Below are positions 56,259 through 64,000 of a stretch of 64,000 nucleotides of DNA, in pieces (position 1 is the stretch's first letter; every line of letters begins with the position of its first letter). The notes below the pieces were generated by a model. It was not told where the DNA came from, did no database searches, and saw only the letters and a program-made list of their open reading frames with translations. The stretch lies in assembly GCA_014237405.1 (NCBI GenBank), contig JABZFO010000115.1:1-64000 (forward strand). The letters run 5' to 3'. The translations under genes were made by a program, and so were the position numbers. This DNA is from Desulfosarcina sp. Lineage in GTDB: Bacteria > Desulfobacterota > Desulfobacteria > Desulfobacterales > Desulfosarcinaceae.

Positions 56259-57444
56259 ATGAATCAACCACTATTCGAATTGAAACGCGATCCCCACCGC
56301 TGGGTGGTTTTTTCCGTCATTTGCCTGATCTATTTTTTCGTCTATTTTCACCGGGTCTCCACCTCGGTCATCGTATCTGACCTGCTGGCAGCGTTCAACA
56401 CCACGGCCACGGCGCTGGGGTTCATGTCGTCCATATATTTTTACATCTACGCCCTGGAGCAGCCCATCGTTGGATATCTGGCGGATCGCATCGGCCCGCG
56501 GCGGGTGATTGCCTACTGGAGTATGACGGCGGCGGCCGGGTGCTTCATCTTCGGTATGGCGCCGTCCATCGGGTGGGCATCGGTGGGCCGTGGGACTGCT
56601 CATGTCCGTGGGTAACTTCGGCGCTGTGGTCGCCACCACACCGCTGGCCTGGGCGGCCGGCACCTGGGGATGGCGTCCCACCTTTTTTCTCATCGGTGGC
56701 GTCACGTTAGGGATGGCCATCCTCATGCTGACCGTCACCCACGATATCCCGCAACCGAAGAAATCGGATCCGGGAAATGGCCATGCGCCCGGCACACCAT
56801 CACCGGGCCTGGCGCGAAACGCGGTCACGATCATTTCTTCCCGACAGTTCTGGCTGGTAGCCGCCATTTTCTTCGGCATTTACGGCACGGCAGTGACCCT
56901 CCAGGGATTGTGGGCCACACCCTTTTTAATGGCCGTACTGGACATCGAACGCATCCTGGCCAGTAAGCTGAACATGCTGATCCCCATCGGGGTCATCATC
57001 GGTGCACCCTTTTTCGGCTGGCTGCCGGATCGTTTCTCCCTGAACAAGGGCAATACACTGACCGTTATCACGGCTGTTTACACCCTGTGCTGGCTGGCCA
57101 TCCTTTTGATCTTCGGCCGGTTGGGTATCTTCGGATTCGCAGTGATCTTTTTCGTGATGGGATTTGTGATCGGCGGGTTCATCAGCACCCTCTGGGGCAT
57201 CCTTCGGGAAACCACGCCCACCGAACGGCTGGGGTTGACTTCGGGTGTCCTCAACCCGGCTCCTTTTCTTGGGGTTGCCGCCTTCCAGATGCTGACCGGC
57301 AACATCATCGACCGGGCCGGACGCGCCGGGGATCTCTATCCGCTTTCGGGCTTTAAAAGCGCATTCAGCGTCTGCCTGGCTGGAGCGGCAATCTGCCTGG
57401 CACTGTCGTTTTTTATCAAAGCCAAGCCCATTAGAAGTGACTGA
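56259..57444 (+). pseudogene. MFS transporter, deletion and frameshift
   Basis: The first frame (MNQPLFELKRDPHRWVVFSVICLIYFFVYFHRVSTSVIVSDLL...) holds TM helices 1-3 and ends near GMAPSIGWASVGR. The second frame resumes at GLLMSVGNFGAVVATTPLAWAAG and continues to PLISR-like KAKPIRSD. Homologues have ~40 residues (TM4 and the loop) between, and they are missing near 56590. The likely original product is a 12-TM major facilitator transporter, substrate unknown. A single gene after the riboswitch on the opposite strand. Confidence 0.85.
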
Positions 57445-57534
57445 AGTCGCTGCCACCCATCCGCATGCAAAAGAGAATTCGGGTGCCAAAAATCTATGGC
57501 ATCACTTTTAGCCAGATTATCAAAAGCCGCGGAA

Positions 57535-58146
57535 TCACTGCACCTGGAAAGCGGTCAGCGTTTCGGCGACCGCTCGGCAAAGGGCTTCGAGCACACGGCT
57601 GTGGGCAGCGGCCAAGTCGTCAAACCCCGAACTGGGCATTGGTTCCGAAAGGATCGTTCGATGGGACTGCACCACCGAAAGCGAATCACCATGGGCGACT
57701 GTCCACACCGCATTTAGCAGCATCTTTTTATCGGATATACCGATCAACTCCAGAAATTGAAAAGAGACGGTGACATCCGGCTTCAGGCCCACCGGCCAGG
57801 TTGCATTGACAACGCGGGCATGGGGCATGAGTGCCTGAAGGTTTTCGCCGAGTACCTTCTGCACCATGCGGTCCGGATAGTCGGCCCATCGGTGGAGGGA
57901 TGAAATTTCCAGCTGGTGGGGCCCGGACCGGGTCACCATCTGGGTGCGGTTGATATATCCGGGCAATTCAACTGGACGGATGCCAATGGTGATGACACCG
58001 CTGGCATCGGTCTCCGATTCTGCCATCTGCCCGGGGATCGAACTGAGCGTGTAATAGGTCACCGGTGGCGTCATGGACCGGCATCCTGAAAATGCGGCGA
58101 TCAGCGTACAGTTGACGACAAGAATCATCAGTGAAATACGGCTCAT
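57535..58146 (-). CDS. pqiC: ABC-type transport auxiliary lipoprotein (PqiC-like)
   Basis: A 203-aa lipoprotein with lipobox AFSGC. It has the PqiC/DUF330 segment YYTLSSIP near the start, IGIRPVELPGYINRTQMVTR and DYPDRMVQKVLGENLQALMP. It is a periplasmic partner of the PqiAB lipid transport complex. It starts four bases inside the end of the pqiB gene. Confidence 0.85.
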   Translation of the reverse strand: MSRISLMILVVNCTLIAAFSGCRSMTPPVTYYTLSSIPGQMAESETDASGVITIGIRPVELPGYINRTQMVTRSGPHQLEISSLHRWADYPDRMVQKVLGENLQALMPHARVVNATWPVGLKPDVTVSFQFLELIGISDKKMLLNAVWTVAHGDSLSVVQSHRTILSEPMPSSGFDDLAAAHSRVLEALCRAVAETLTAFQVQ

Positions 58147-59825
58147 TTCTGATCTCCTTTTCCGAAGATGATGGCGTCGGGATGACGCTCCAGATAGTCG
58201 GCAAGGACTTCCACTGCCCGGGCCGCCTCCTGAAGCTCCAGGAGCAGGCGGTTCAGGTTGTATACGATGGGCGCACCTTCGCCCAGCACGGTGTTGGCGG
58301 TGGCAAGGGCTTCCTCGCCCCGTGCCAGGGATTGTCGAGCCTGGTCCAGCATGCCGTTAACTTTCGGCAGGGTGCCGTCGTTGAGATCGGATGTCACCTT
58401 TTTAAATTCGGCAAAGCTCTTGTCAATGTTGTCGATGGCGCTTTCCAGGGTTTTGGATCCGGTCATGGCGTTGACCTGTCGGGCGGCTTCCCGGATGTCT
58501 TCCAGCGTCTCTTCCAAGGGAAGGCTGTTGAAGCGAGCCAGCAGCCGTTTGGCCGTTGCCGTAATCTCTCCCACCGTGTTGGGGATGGTGGGCAGTACCG
58601 GGTAGGCGTCATCCGTGCGGATTTTCCGGGGTTCGGCATCCGGGTGAATGCTCATGCTCACATAGCATTGGCCGGTGAGCAGGTTTCCGGTGCGCTGCTG
58701 CGCCCGCAGCCCTTTTTCCACCAGCTTCTCAATCACTTTATACTCCGGTATGGCCAGTTCACCGGAAAAATCGATCCGGTCCGGTTCGATGGCGATGAGC
58801 ACCGGAATCCGAAAGGTCAGCTTATCCTGATCGAACAGCAGCCGGATACTGATCACTTCTCCGATCTTGATGCCGTGAAAGTCTACCGGGGCGCCTGCCG
58901 ACAGTCCTCGAACCGTCTCTTTGAAGTAGAGCAGGTAATACTCACGGTAGCTGTAATATGCCGCATTGGCGGCGTCAAGATTGTCATAAAGGATGAACTC
59001 ATGATCCTCAGCCATGGGCTGGGCCGTTTTAATGTCCTTAATCGTAAAAAAGGAGATGCCGCCCACCAGCAGACTGGCAAGAGAGGGCGTATCGACACGG
59101 ACACCGTCGGCACTGATATTCACATCCAGACCGCTGGCATTGTAAAACCGGGAACTGCGTTTCACCTGGTTGTGATAGGGGGCTTTCACGAAAATCCCAA
59201 GGAGCACGCCGGTCCCGTCTTCGGCCATGTCCACATTGGTAACGCGGCCCACCTTGACCTGTCGGTAGTAAACCGGAGATCCGATAGCCAGGGAGCCCAA
59301 TTTCTCGGAACTCAGGTTGAATTGCCGGCCCGGCGTATTCCGGGAAATGGCCGGCGGCTTTTCCTTGCCTTCGAACCGATGCACCACTTTCCCGTCGGTA
59401 CCAGGCGTCATGCCGATGTAGGCGCCGGAAAACAGCGTGCTGAGCCCGGACACTTCACCTACGGCCACCCGCGCTCTGACGATCCAGAACAGGGTGTCCC
59501 GCGTGAGATGAGCAGCCACATCGCGGCTCATGGCAGCAGTGACCAAAACCTGAGAGAGATCCTCGCTGAGCTGAATGTTCTGGACCTTGCCGACGGTGAC
59601 GTCTTTAAACTTGATCTCCGTTTTGCCGGGCATCAGCCCTTCGGCGGATTTAAAGACGATGGTAATGGTGGGCCCGGTTTCCCGGACGGCTTTGACGGCC
59701 AGCCAGACGCCGACCAGCACCGCTATAAGAGGAATCAGCCAGATAATCGAAAAGCGCTTGCCGCGCTGGATCTCAGGCTCCGGTATCGGTTCGGCAACAG
59801 CGGGGTCAGTGGGCGATTGATTCAT
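58143..59825 (-). CDS. pqiB: MCE-domain protein (PqiB-like)
   Basis: A 560-aa inner-membrane protein with an N-terminal TM (RFSIIWLIPLIAVLVGVWLAV) and three MCE domains: VFKSAEGLMPGKTEIKFKDVTVGKV, SLAIGSPVYYRQVKVGRV and GLSAGAPVDFHGIKIGEV. The C-terminal helical region is followed by a predicted periplasmic tunnel. It moves phospholipids or other hydrophobic compounds across the periplasm. Overlaps pqiA by 20 bases and pqiC by 4. Confidence 0.9.
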   Translation of the reverse strand: MNQSPTDPAVAEPIPEPEIQRGKRFSIIWLIPLIAVLVGVWLAVKAVRETGPTITIVFKSAEGLMPGKTEIKFKDVTVGKVQNIQLSEDLSQVLVTAAMSRDVAAHLTRDTLFWIVRARVAVGEVSGLSTLFSGAYIGMTPGTDGKVVHRFEGKEKPPAISRNTPGRQFNLSSEKLGSLAIGSPVYYRQVKVGRVTNVDMAEDGTGVLLGIFVKAPYHNQVKRSSRFYNASGLDVNISADGVRVDTPSLASLLVGGISFFTIKDIKTAQPMAEDHEFILYDNLDAANAAYYSYREYYLLYFKETVRGLSAGAPVDFHGIKIGEVISIRLLFDQDKLTFRIPVLIAIEPDRIDFSGELAIPEYKVIEKLVEKGLRAQQRTGNLLTGQCYVSMSIHPDAEPRKIRTDDAYPVLPTIPNTVGEITATAKRLLARFNSLPLEETLEDIREAARQVNAMTGSKTLESAIDNIDKSFAEFKKVTSDLNDGTLPKVNGMLDQARQSLARGEEALATANTVLGEGAPIVYNLNRLLLELQEAARAVEVLADYLERHPDAIIFGKGDQK

Positions 59826-60468
59826 CGTTTTTCTCCAGCGCGTCCCAGATTAGTCTCGGATCGAAAGTCATGGCGGCAATCATGGTAAGAACCACCACAG
59901 CAGCAAAAAAGACGATCCCTCTTCCGGCTACGATGGTGCTCAGGTATCCGAGCCGGACCAGGGCCACCAGCACCGTCACCACAAACACATCCAGCATGGA
60001 CCAACGGCCCACCACCTCGGTGATGCGATACAACCGGGTGCGCTCTTCAGGCCGCCAACTGGAGCGCCGCTGCACCGAAAGCAGCAGCCCGCTCAAGGCG
60101 GTCAGCTTGGCAATAGGAACCACGATGCTGGCCACGAAGATAATCAGGGCAATCCCCCAGGAGCCGGTCTGCATGAAAAAGATGACCCCGCTCATGATGG
60201 TGTCGGACTGGGTGCTGCCCAGGTAGGTGGTGACGGTAACCGGCAACAGGTTGGCCGGAATATAGAATATAAAGGCCGCAATCACCAGAGCCCAGGTACG
60301 GGTGATGCTGTTTGGCTTTCTAAAATGAAGTCGCGCACCACATCGGGGGCATCTGACATGCACCCGGCCGGCCATCGACGTCCGGCGGACCAGCAGGCCG
60401 CAACTGTGGCAGTTGAACAGGCCGGATCGGGCGGCAGTATGGGCTGCATGCACGCAGGTCATCGCCAT
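59806..60468 (-). CDS. pqiA: PqiA domain protein, second half
   Basis: A ~220-aa inner-membrane protein. A zinc-binding start (CHSCGLLVRR...VRCPRCGARLHF) is followed by four TM helices. It corresponds to the second repeat of E. coli PqiA, here as its own gene. The start at ATG 60468 overlaps the end of the first-half gene by 10 bases (ATGGATGGCGATGA). The track start at 60714 is too early. Confidence 0.85.
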   Translation of the reverse strand: MAMTCVHAAHTAARSGLFNCHSCGLLVRRTSMAGRVHVRCPRCGARLHFRKPNSITRTWALVIAAFIFYIPANLLPVTVTTYLGSTQSDTIMSGVIFFMQTGSWGIALIIFVASIVVPIAKLTALSGLLLSVQRRSSWRPEERTRLYRITEVVGRWSMLDVFVVTVLVALVRLGYLSTIVAGRGIVFFAAVVVLTMIAAMTFDPRLIWDALEKNDESIAH

Positions 60469-61070
60469 CCATCCATTCTCTCCCAGATGGTGCGGGGATC
60501 CAGAAACACATTGACTGCTGCCAGCACAAACACCAGCGCAAGAAAGGCGAACAGGGCCGTGCCGGGGATGATAGTGGCCATTTTCGCCAGCTTGACCACA
60601 GATACCAGGATTCCCAGCAAAAATACCTCGGTCATGCTCCACGGGCGAAGGATGAGGGCCAGCCTGAAAATCCGCCGACTGGCCGGCAGGCAAGCACCCC
60701 GTTTCATCGGCCACAACACGTACACGAGGGCCCCCAGCAGTACACAGGGAATAAGCATGCTGGTGAACAGGACCAGTATTGCCACCCCGGCCATGCTCTC
60801 CTGGGAAAGGATAATCGTACCGGTGATGAGGGTGGTCTCCAGAATGGACCCCTGGGACTCCAGCGATAAAAAGGGGTAAAGGTTGGCGATAACCAGAAGC
60901 ACCAGACCGGTAATGGCGCAGGCCAGGGTCCGATCAATGGTTTCCGGATAGTGGACGTACAATAACGACCCGCAACGGCTGCACCGGGCTTTGCTTTTTT
61001 CCGGCAGCGATTGCACGCGGTGCAGCAGGTCACACTCGTGGCAGGCAATCAGCGTTTGCGTCGTAGCCAC
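60459..61070 (-). CDS. pqiA: PqiA domain protein, first half
   Basis: A 203-aa protein with the N-terminal zinc-ribbon ACHECDLLHRVQSLPEKSKARCSRCG and four TM helices (LACAITGLVLLVIANLYPFLSL...). It matches the first repeat of PqiA. The two halves form the first genes of a four-gene overlapping operon with pqiB and pqiC. Transport of lipids in the envelope is the family role. Confidence 0.87.
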   Translation of the reverse strand: MATTQTLIACHECDLLHRVQSLPEKSKARCSRCGSLLYVHYPETIDRTLACAITGLVLLVIANLYPFLSLESQGSILETTLITGTIILSQESMAGVAILVLFTSMLIPCVLLGALVYVLWPMKRGACLPASRRIFRLALILRPWSMTEVFLLGILVSVVKLAKMATIIPGTALFAFLALVFVLAAVNVFLDPRTIWERMDGWR

Positions 61071-61346
61071 AGAACACCTTCAGTTTCATCATCGGCGTTT
61101 TTCCGGAAAACCGGCATGCCCCGAATATGGGCCATCAGCGGGGCAATACTCAGCAGCAAATTCCGGAAACCGTTTTAGGGCCGCGGAAAATGTTCGGGAC
61201 GGCAGGGATACGGCCAATTATTTGAAATACCGTTTAAATACCACTATTTCCGAAACCATGCAATGGTTTCATGAACACTGGCGGGTCCACGGCCGCATGC
61301 ACATTCCGCCTGGAGTCGTCATTCTCACCGGTGATTTGAACGTGTT

Positions 61347-61505
61347 TCAGGCAACCTGCAGATCGGGTTTGCCCTTGCGGCGGCGAATCACCTTTACAAC
61401 GGTGGGTGTCGTTTTAGCGTGGGAACCGGCATTCCGGTTTTGGTCGGTTTGCATAAACAGCTGGAACAGCTTGGCCTCAATTTTCTTTCGTTTGTTCTCG
61501 TCCAT
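61347..61505 (-). CDS. Small basic protein, below ORF-track limit
   Basis: A 52-aa frame on the minus strand: MDENKRKKIEAKLFQLFMQTDQNRNAGSH... ending KVIRRRKGKPDLQVA. Its amphipathic helix and basic tail (KVIRRRKGKPD) look protein-like. Ribosome signal is only weak (AAGAAAA). It lies between pqiA and the intergenic region ahead of the selenoprotein. The plus-strand ORF 60991-61521 over it has no features and is rejected. Confidence 0.5.
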   Translation of the reverse strand: MDENKRKKIEAKLFQLFMQTDQNRNAGSHAKTTPTVVKVIRRRKGKPDLQVA

Positions 61506-62196
61506 CAATTTTTCTTTTTAGTCTTTCTTCTTGGTTGTCAGTTATGGTTCTACCCCACTGCAGACAGGTAAATCAGGAGTATCCAGCTATAAATTGCACA
61601 CAGCGGTTCACCACATGTGTGATTATCAGCAATCCACCAGCCGTTCAGGGATTTACGTCTGCATTACGCTTTATAAAGGGAGGCAAACACCGCTTTACGT
61701 AGGGGTAAACGCATTACCTGCCAGCGGCAGGAATTCTGCGTTGGCGCCCTATCTACAACAGATAAACAGACTTGGCAAGCACTAAATGCCGATAGGTCAA
61801 CTCTCATGGATTCTTTTTTCCACCGGAACAATCATACAATGTCGCACAATCAGAACCAATCGCCGCCCATATAGACGCATACCTGCGCCCCTGTGTTTTG
61901 ACGACTCCCCTCCCCCACTGCCTTTATGAAATTGTAATTACAGGGTTTTTTTAAGTAACCGGCTTTTATGGATCGGGCACATTTTATGCTCTACTGCGAA
62001 GCTGGGGTTTAATATTCCGTCGCCTGGGACGATAAAATCGGATAAAACCTGTTTTTGATACCTCTCCGCTTGCGGCGGAGTAGTTTATTTGGTAAAGGTA
62101 CTCACAGGGTCCAATGCCCTGCCAATTTTGGAAACTCGGTCAACTTGTAATCCAATTGCAGATGACAACCCTTAATCAGAACAGGAGGCGGCATCA
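61506..62196. other. 690-bp intergenic region ahead of the selenoprotein
   Basis: No gene is supported. The last ~250 bp are AT-rich and include CTCCGCTTGCGGCGGAG, a hairpin at 62072-62088. The ribosome site AGGAGGCGGC sits at 62181-62190 ahead of the ATG. Promoter location is not clear. Confidence 0.5.
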
Positions 62197-63516
62197 ATGA
62201 ATGATGATCTCATTCAGTTGGGCGGTAAAAAGCGGAACACCTTCATGGACAAGGTCAAAGAGATCCTCCCGGAAGGAGGCAACTTAAATCTGTGCCTCAC
62301 CTGCGGGGCGTGCTCTTCCGGATGCCCGGCAACCGGTCTGGAAGGTATGGATCCACGGAAATTTTTACGCATGGCGGCGCTGGGGCTGGATGAAGAGATC
62401 GCCAAATCGGACTGGCCGTGGATGTGTACCCTGTGCCAGCGCTGCATCTACGTCTGCCCGATGCAGATCGACATTCCGCAGCTGGTCTATAACGCCAGGG
62501 GGCTGAGGCCCAGGGAAGAGCGCCCCAAAGGCATCCTTGGTTCCTGCGACATGGCCCTAAGAAATGAAAGCACCAGTGCCATGGGCACCGCACCCGACGA
62601 TTTCGTCTTTGTGGTCGAGGACGTGCTGGAAGAGTACCAGGAGGCGCAGCCGGAATTTGCCGACATGCAGGCGCCCATCGATAAAGAGGGGGCTGAATTT
62701 TTCTTGAACCAGAATTCACGGGAGCCGGTCACCGAACCGGACGAACTGGTCCCGCTGTGGAAAATCCTGCACCTTGCCGGCGCGGACTGGACGTACGGCA
62801 GCGCCGGCTGGGCCGGAGAAAACTACTGTATGTTTCTGGCGGACAACGACTCCTGGAAGCAAGTCACCAGTACGACCGTGAACCAGGCCAACAAATTGGG
62901 GGTGAAAACGTTTCTCAACACCGAGTGAGGGCACGTCACCTTCTCAGTCCGGGCCGGACTGAAAAAATTCAACCTCGAACACAATTTTGAAGTCAAAAAC
63001 ATCTATGAGTACTATGCCAAGTGGATTCGAGAGGGCAAACTGAAGGTCAACTCAGACTGGAACAAAGACCTGAAAATCAAGTTTACGGTACAGGACCCCT
63101 GCCAGATCGTCCGCAAAAGCTACGGCGACCCCATTGCCGAGGATCTGCGGTACGTCGTCAAATCCGTCGTGGGTGAAGAGAATTTCATCGACATGCAGCC
63201 CAACCGCTCCAACAACTTCTGCTGCGGCGGCGGCGGCGGATTTCTCCAATCCGGTTTTAAAGAACAGCGTCTCGAGTACGGCAGGATCAAAGATCAGCAG
63301 ATCAAGGCCACCGGCGCTGACTACTGCATTGCGGGCTGCCACAACTGCCACGCCCAGATCCACGAGCTCAGCGAGCATTATGGCAGCCACTACCCTGTGG
63401 TTCACCTGTGGACCCTGATTTGCCTCTCCTTGGGTATACTGGGCCCCAATGAACGGGAATACCTGGGTGATGACCTGAAGGAAGTGAACGTCTTTCACCC
63501 GGAAACCGCCATGTAG
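62197..63516 (+). CDS. HdrD/TmcB-like iron-sulfur protein with probable selenocysteine
   Basis: The continuous frame spans 439 codons if TGA 62926-62928 is read as selenocysteine. The N-terminus has two [4Fe-4S] ferredoxin motifs, CLTCGACSSGCP (~33-44) and CTLCQRCIYVCP (~77-88). Residues ~200-260 are a degenerate first CCG domain ending NTE-U-GHVTFSVRAGL, where TmcB/DsrK/HdrD relatives have the ECGH cysteine. The second CCG domain is intact: DPCQIVRKSYG, NNFCCGGGGGF, IAGCHNCHAQ. Such proteins couple thiol-disulfide chemistry to electron transfer next to a special [4Fe-4S] cluster. AGGAGG precedes ATG by 9 nt. The ORF track wrongly ends at 62928 and reopens at 63169. The sequence after the stop continues the family without a gap. 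SelB/SelC are not in the window. Confidence 0.85.
62926..62961 (+). promoter_or_regulatory. Candidate bacterial SECIS after in-frame UGA
   Basis: Starting 17 nt after UGA 62926-62928, CAGTCCG...CGGACTG (62945-62961) forms a 6-7 bp hairpin with a GGGC-type loop. The apical loop lies about 22-24 nt downstream of the UGA, within the usual 16-37 nt range, and starts with G as bacterial SECIS elements need. This supports the selenocysteine reading. Confidence 0.7.
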
Positions 63517-63524
63517 ATTTTTTA

Positions 63525-63626
63525 CTGTCATTCCCGCGCAGGCGGGGCACGTAGTGAAGCATTAGCGCTATCCAGGGCACATTTATTTTTAGGCAACACG
63601 GATCCCCGCCTGCGCGGGGATGACGG
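63525..63626. repeat. Inverted-repeat pair of the CATTCCCGCGCAGGCGGG type
   Basis: CTGTCATTCCCGCGCAGGCGGGG (63525) and its near-complement CCCCGCCTGCGCGGGGATGACGG (63604) match 21 of 23 bases around a 56-bp AT-richer centre. This resembles the small interspersed palindromes found in many Gram-negative genomes. It could also end transcription of the selenoprotein gene. Confidence 0.75.
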
Positions 63627-63693
63627 GCCTGCCACCAGGATGCGCTCTCCGTTGAGCCGCCTGGCGGCAGCCGCCTCCCCGGGGGACAGTATC

Positions 63694-64000
63694 ATGGACA
63701 GCCGCTTGACCGTAAAGGAGCTGGAGTCTCGCTGGGAAAAGGCACTGACGGCGACCCGGACTGCTGCGGCAAGACACCCACGAGCCTACCGGGAGCTGAA
63801 AGCCCTGGCCGCTGAAATCGTCGGGCACCCCATCGATATCAACGACTATTTCCCCACCGTGGAAAAACTGGTCAACCGGCTGGAAACCCTGGATCCCGGC
63901 GGCCGAGGAAGCATCTTCGAGATCTTCAACGCCCGCATCTCGCCATCGAGCATCTGGCACGTGAAGATGCTCAGGATGGAATGCCGGGACCTTTTAGCCC
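63694..64000 (+). CDS. Unknown protein, 3' end outside window
   Basis: The frame runs off the right edge and so is missing from the track. It starts MDSRLTVKELESRWEKALTATRTAAARHPRAYRELKALAAEIV after GGGGGAC eight nt upstream. An in-frame ATG at 63640 would add 18 residues. The sequence is helical and charged (TVEKLVNRLETLDPGGRGSIFEIFNARISPS). I recognise no family. The minus-strand ORF 63589-63960 is a shadow. Confidence 0.55.
   Translation, partial: MDSRLTVKELESRWEKALTATRTAAARHPRAYRELKALAAEIVGHPIDINDYFPTVEKLVNRLETLDPGGRGSIFEIFNARISPSSIWHVKMLRMECRDLLA

Noticed and set aside
60991-61521. 176-aa plus-strand ORF
   Set aside because: It overlaps the start of pqiA on the other strand, has no ribosome site or motif, and a better small frame exists on the minus strand.

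Overview
The window looks like chromosomal DNA from a Gram-negative, anaerobic, sulfate-reducer-type bacterium of the Desulfobacterota (Desulfobacteraceae/Desulfosarcinaceae-like). This is inferred from gene content, not from a marker gene. The evidence is an ETF/acyl-CoA dehydrogenase cluster, an HdrD/TmcB-like iron-sulfur protein that appears to carry selenocysteine, an octaheme cytochrome with a cytochrome b/Rieske pair, many outer-membrane proteins, and typical intergenic repeats (CCCTTGAA octamer arrays, GAACGTCCAACATCGA palindromes, TCCTCAG/TCCTCCG tracts). No rRNA, tRNA, CRISPR array, prophage or complete insertion sequence was recognised.

Layout. 0-6 kb: thioredoxin-like protein (partial), Nudix hydrolase, a damaged acyl-CoA dehydrogenase, etfB, an etfA fused to an XRE-cupin regulator, a Nudix remnant and a PHP phosphatase. 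6-14 kb: DUF882 peptidase-like protein, histone-H1-like protein, cold-shock protein, a tandem gdhA pair (second copy broken) and a receiver-PEP-binding protein. 14-25 kb: cytochrome b (broken), Rieske protein, octaheme-TPR cytochrome and a complete RND efflux operon. 25-36 kb: a mixed accessory stretch with a RelE toxin and broken antitoxin, HicAB, several outer-membrane barrels, a Cache-HD-GYP signalling protein and a symporter/solute-binding fusion (broken). 36-41 kb: rubrerythrin-like protein, mmsA and an AT-richer kinase/aminotransferase pair. 41.6-56 kb: a corrinoid acquisition locus. One cobalamin riboswitch with a terminator precedes btuF-btuC-btuD-exbB-exbD-tonB on the plus strand. A second precedes btuB, a beta-propeller surface protein and a BtuF-CbiZ fusion on the minus strand. 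Between these two convergent units sits a TPR-SNF2 helicase/Zn-ribbon gene pair. 56-61 kb: MFS transporter (broken) and a four-gene pqiAABC operon. 62-64 kb: the HdrD/TmcB-like selenoprotein and a partial unknown gene.

Two points stand out. First, the ORF track cuts the gene at 62197 at a TGA lying exactly where the family has the ECGH cysteine. The frame continues through a full CCG domain to 63516, and a short hairpin with a G-rich loop lies about 22 nt after the TGA, which fits a bacterial SECIS. Second, at least fifteen genes seem to lack an internal block of roughly 25-45 codons, some in frame and some with a frameshift, while flanking sequence remains well conserved. This recurrent pattern points either to systematic assembly collapse or to real widespread small deletions. 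It should be resolved before any of these genes is called a pseudogene. Entries typed pseudogene below mean 'disrupted in this sequence'.
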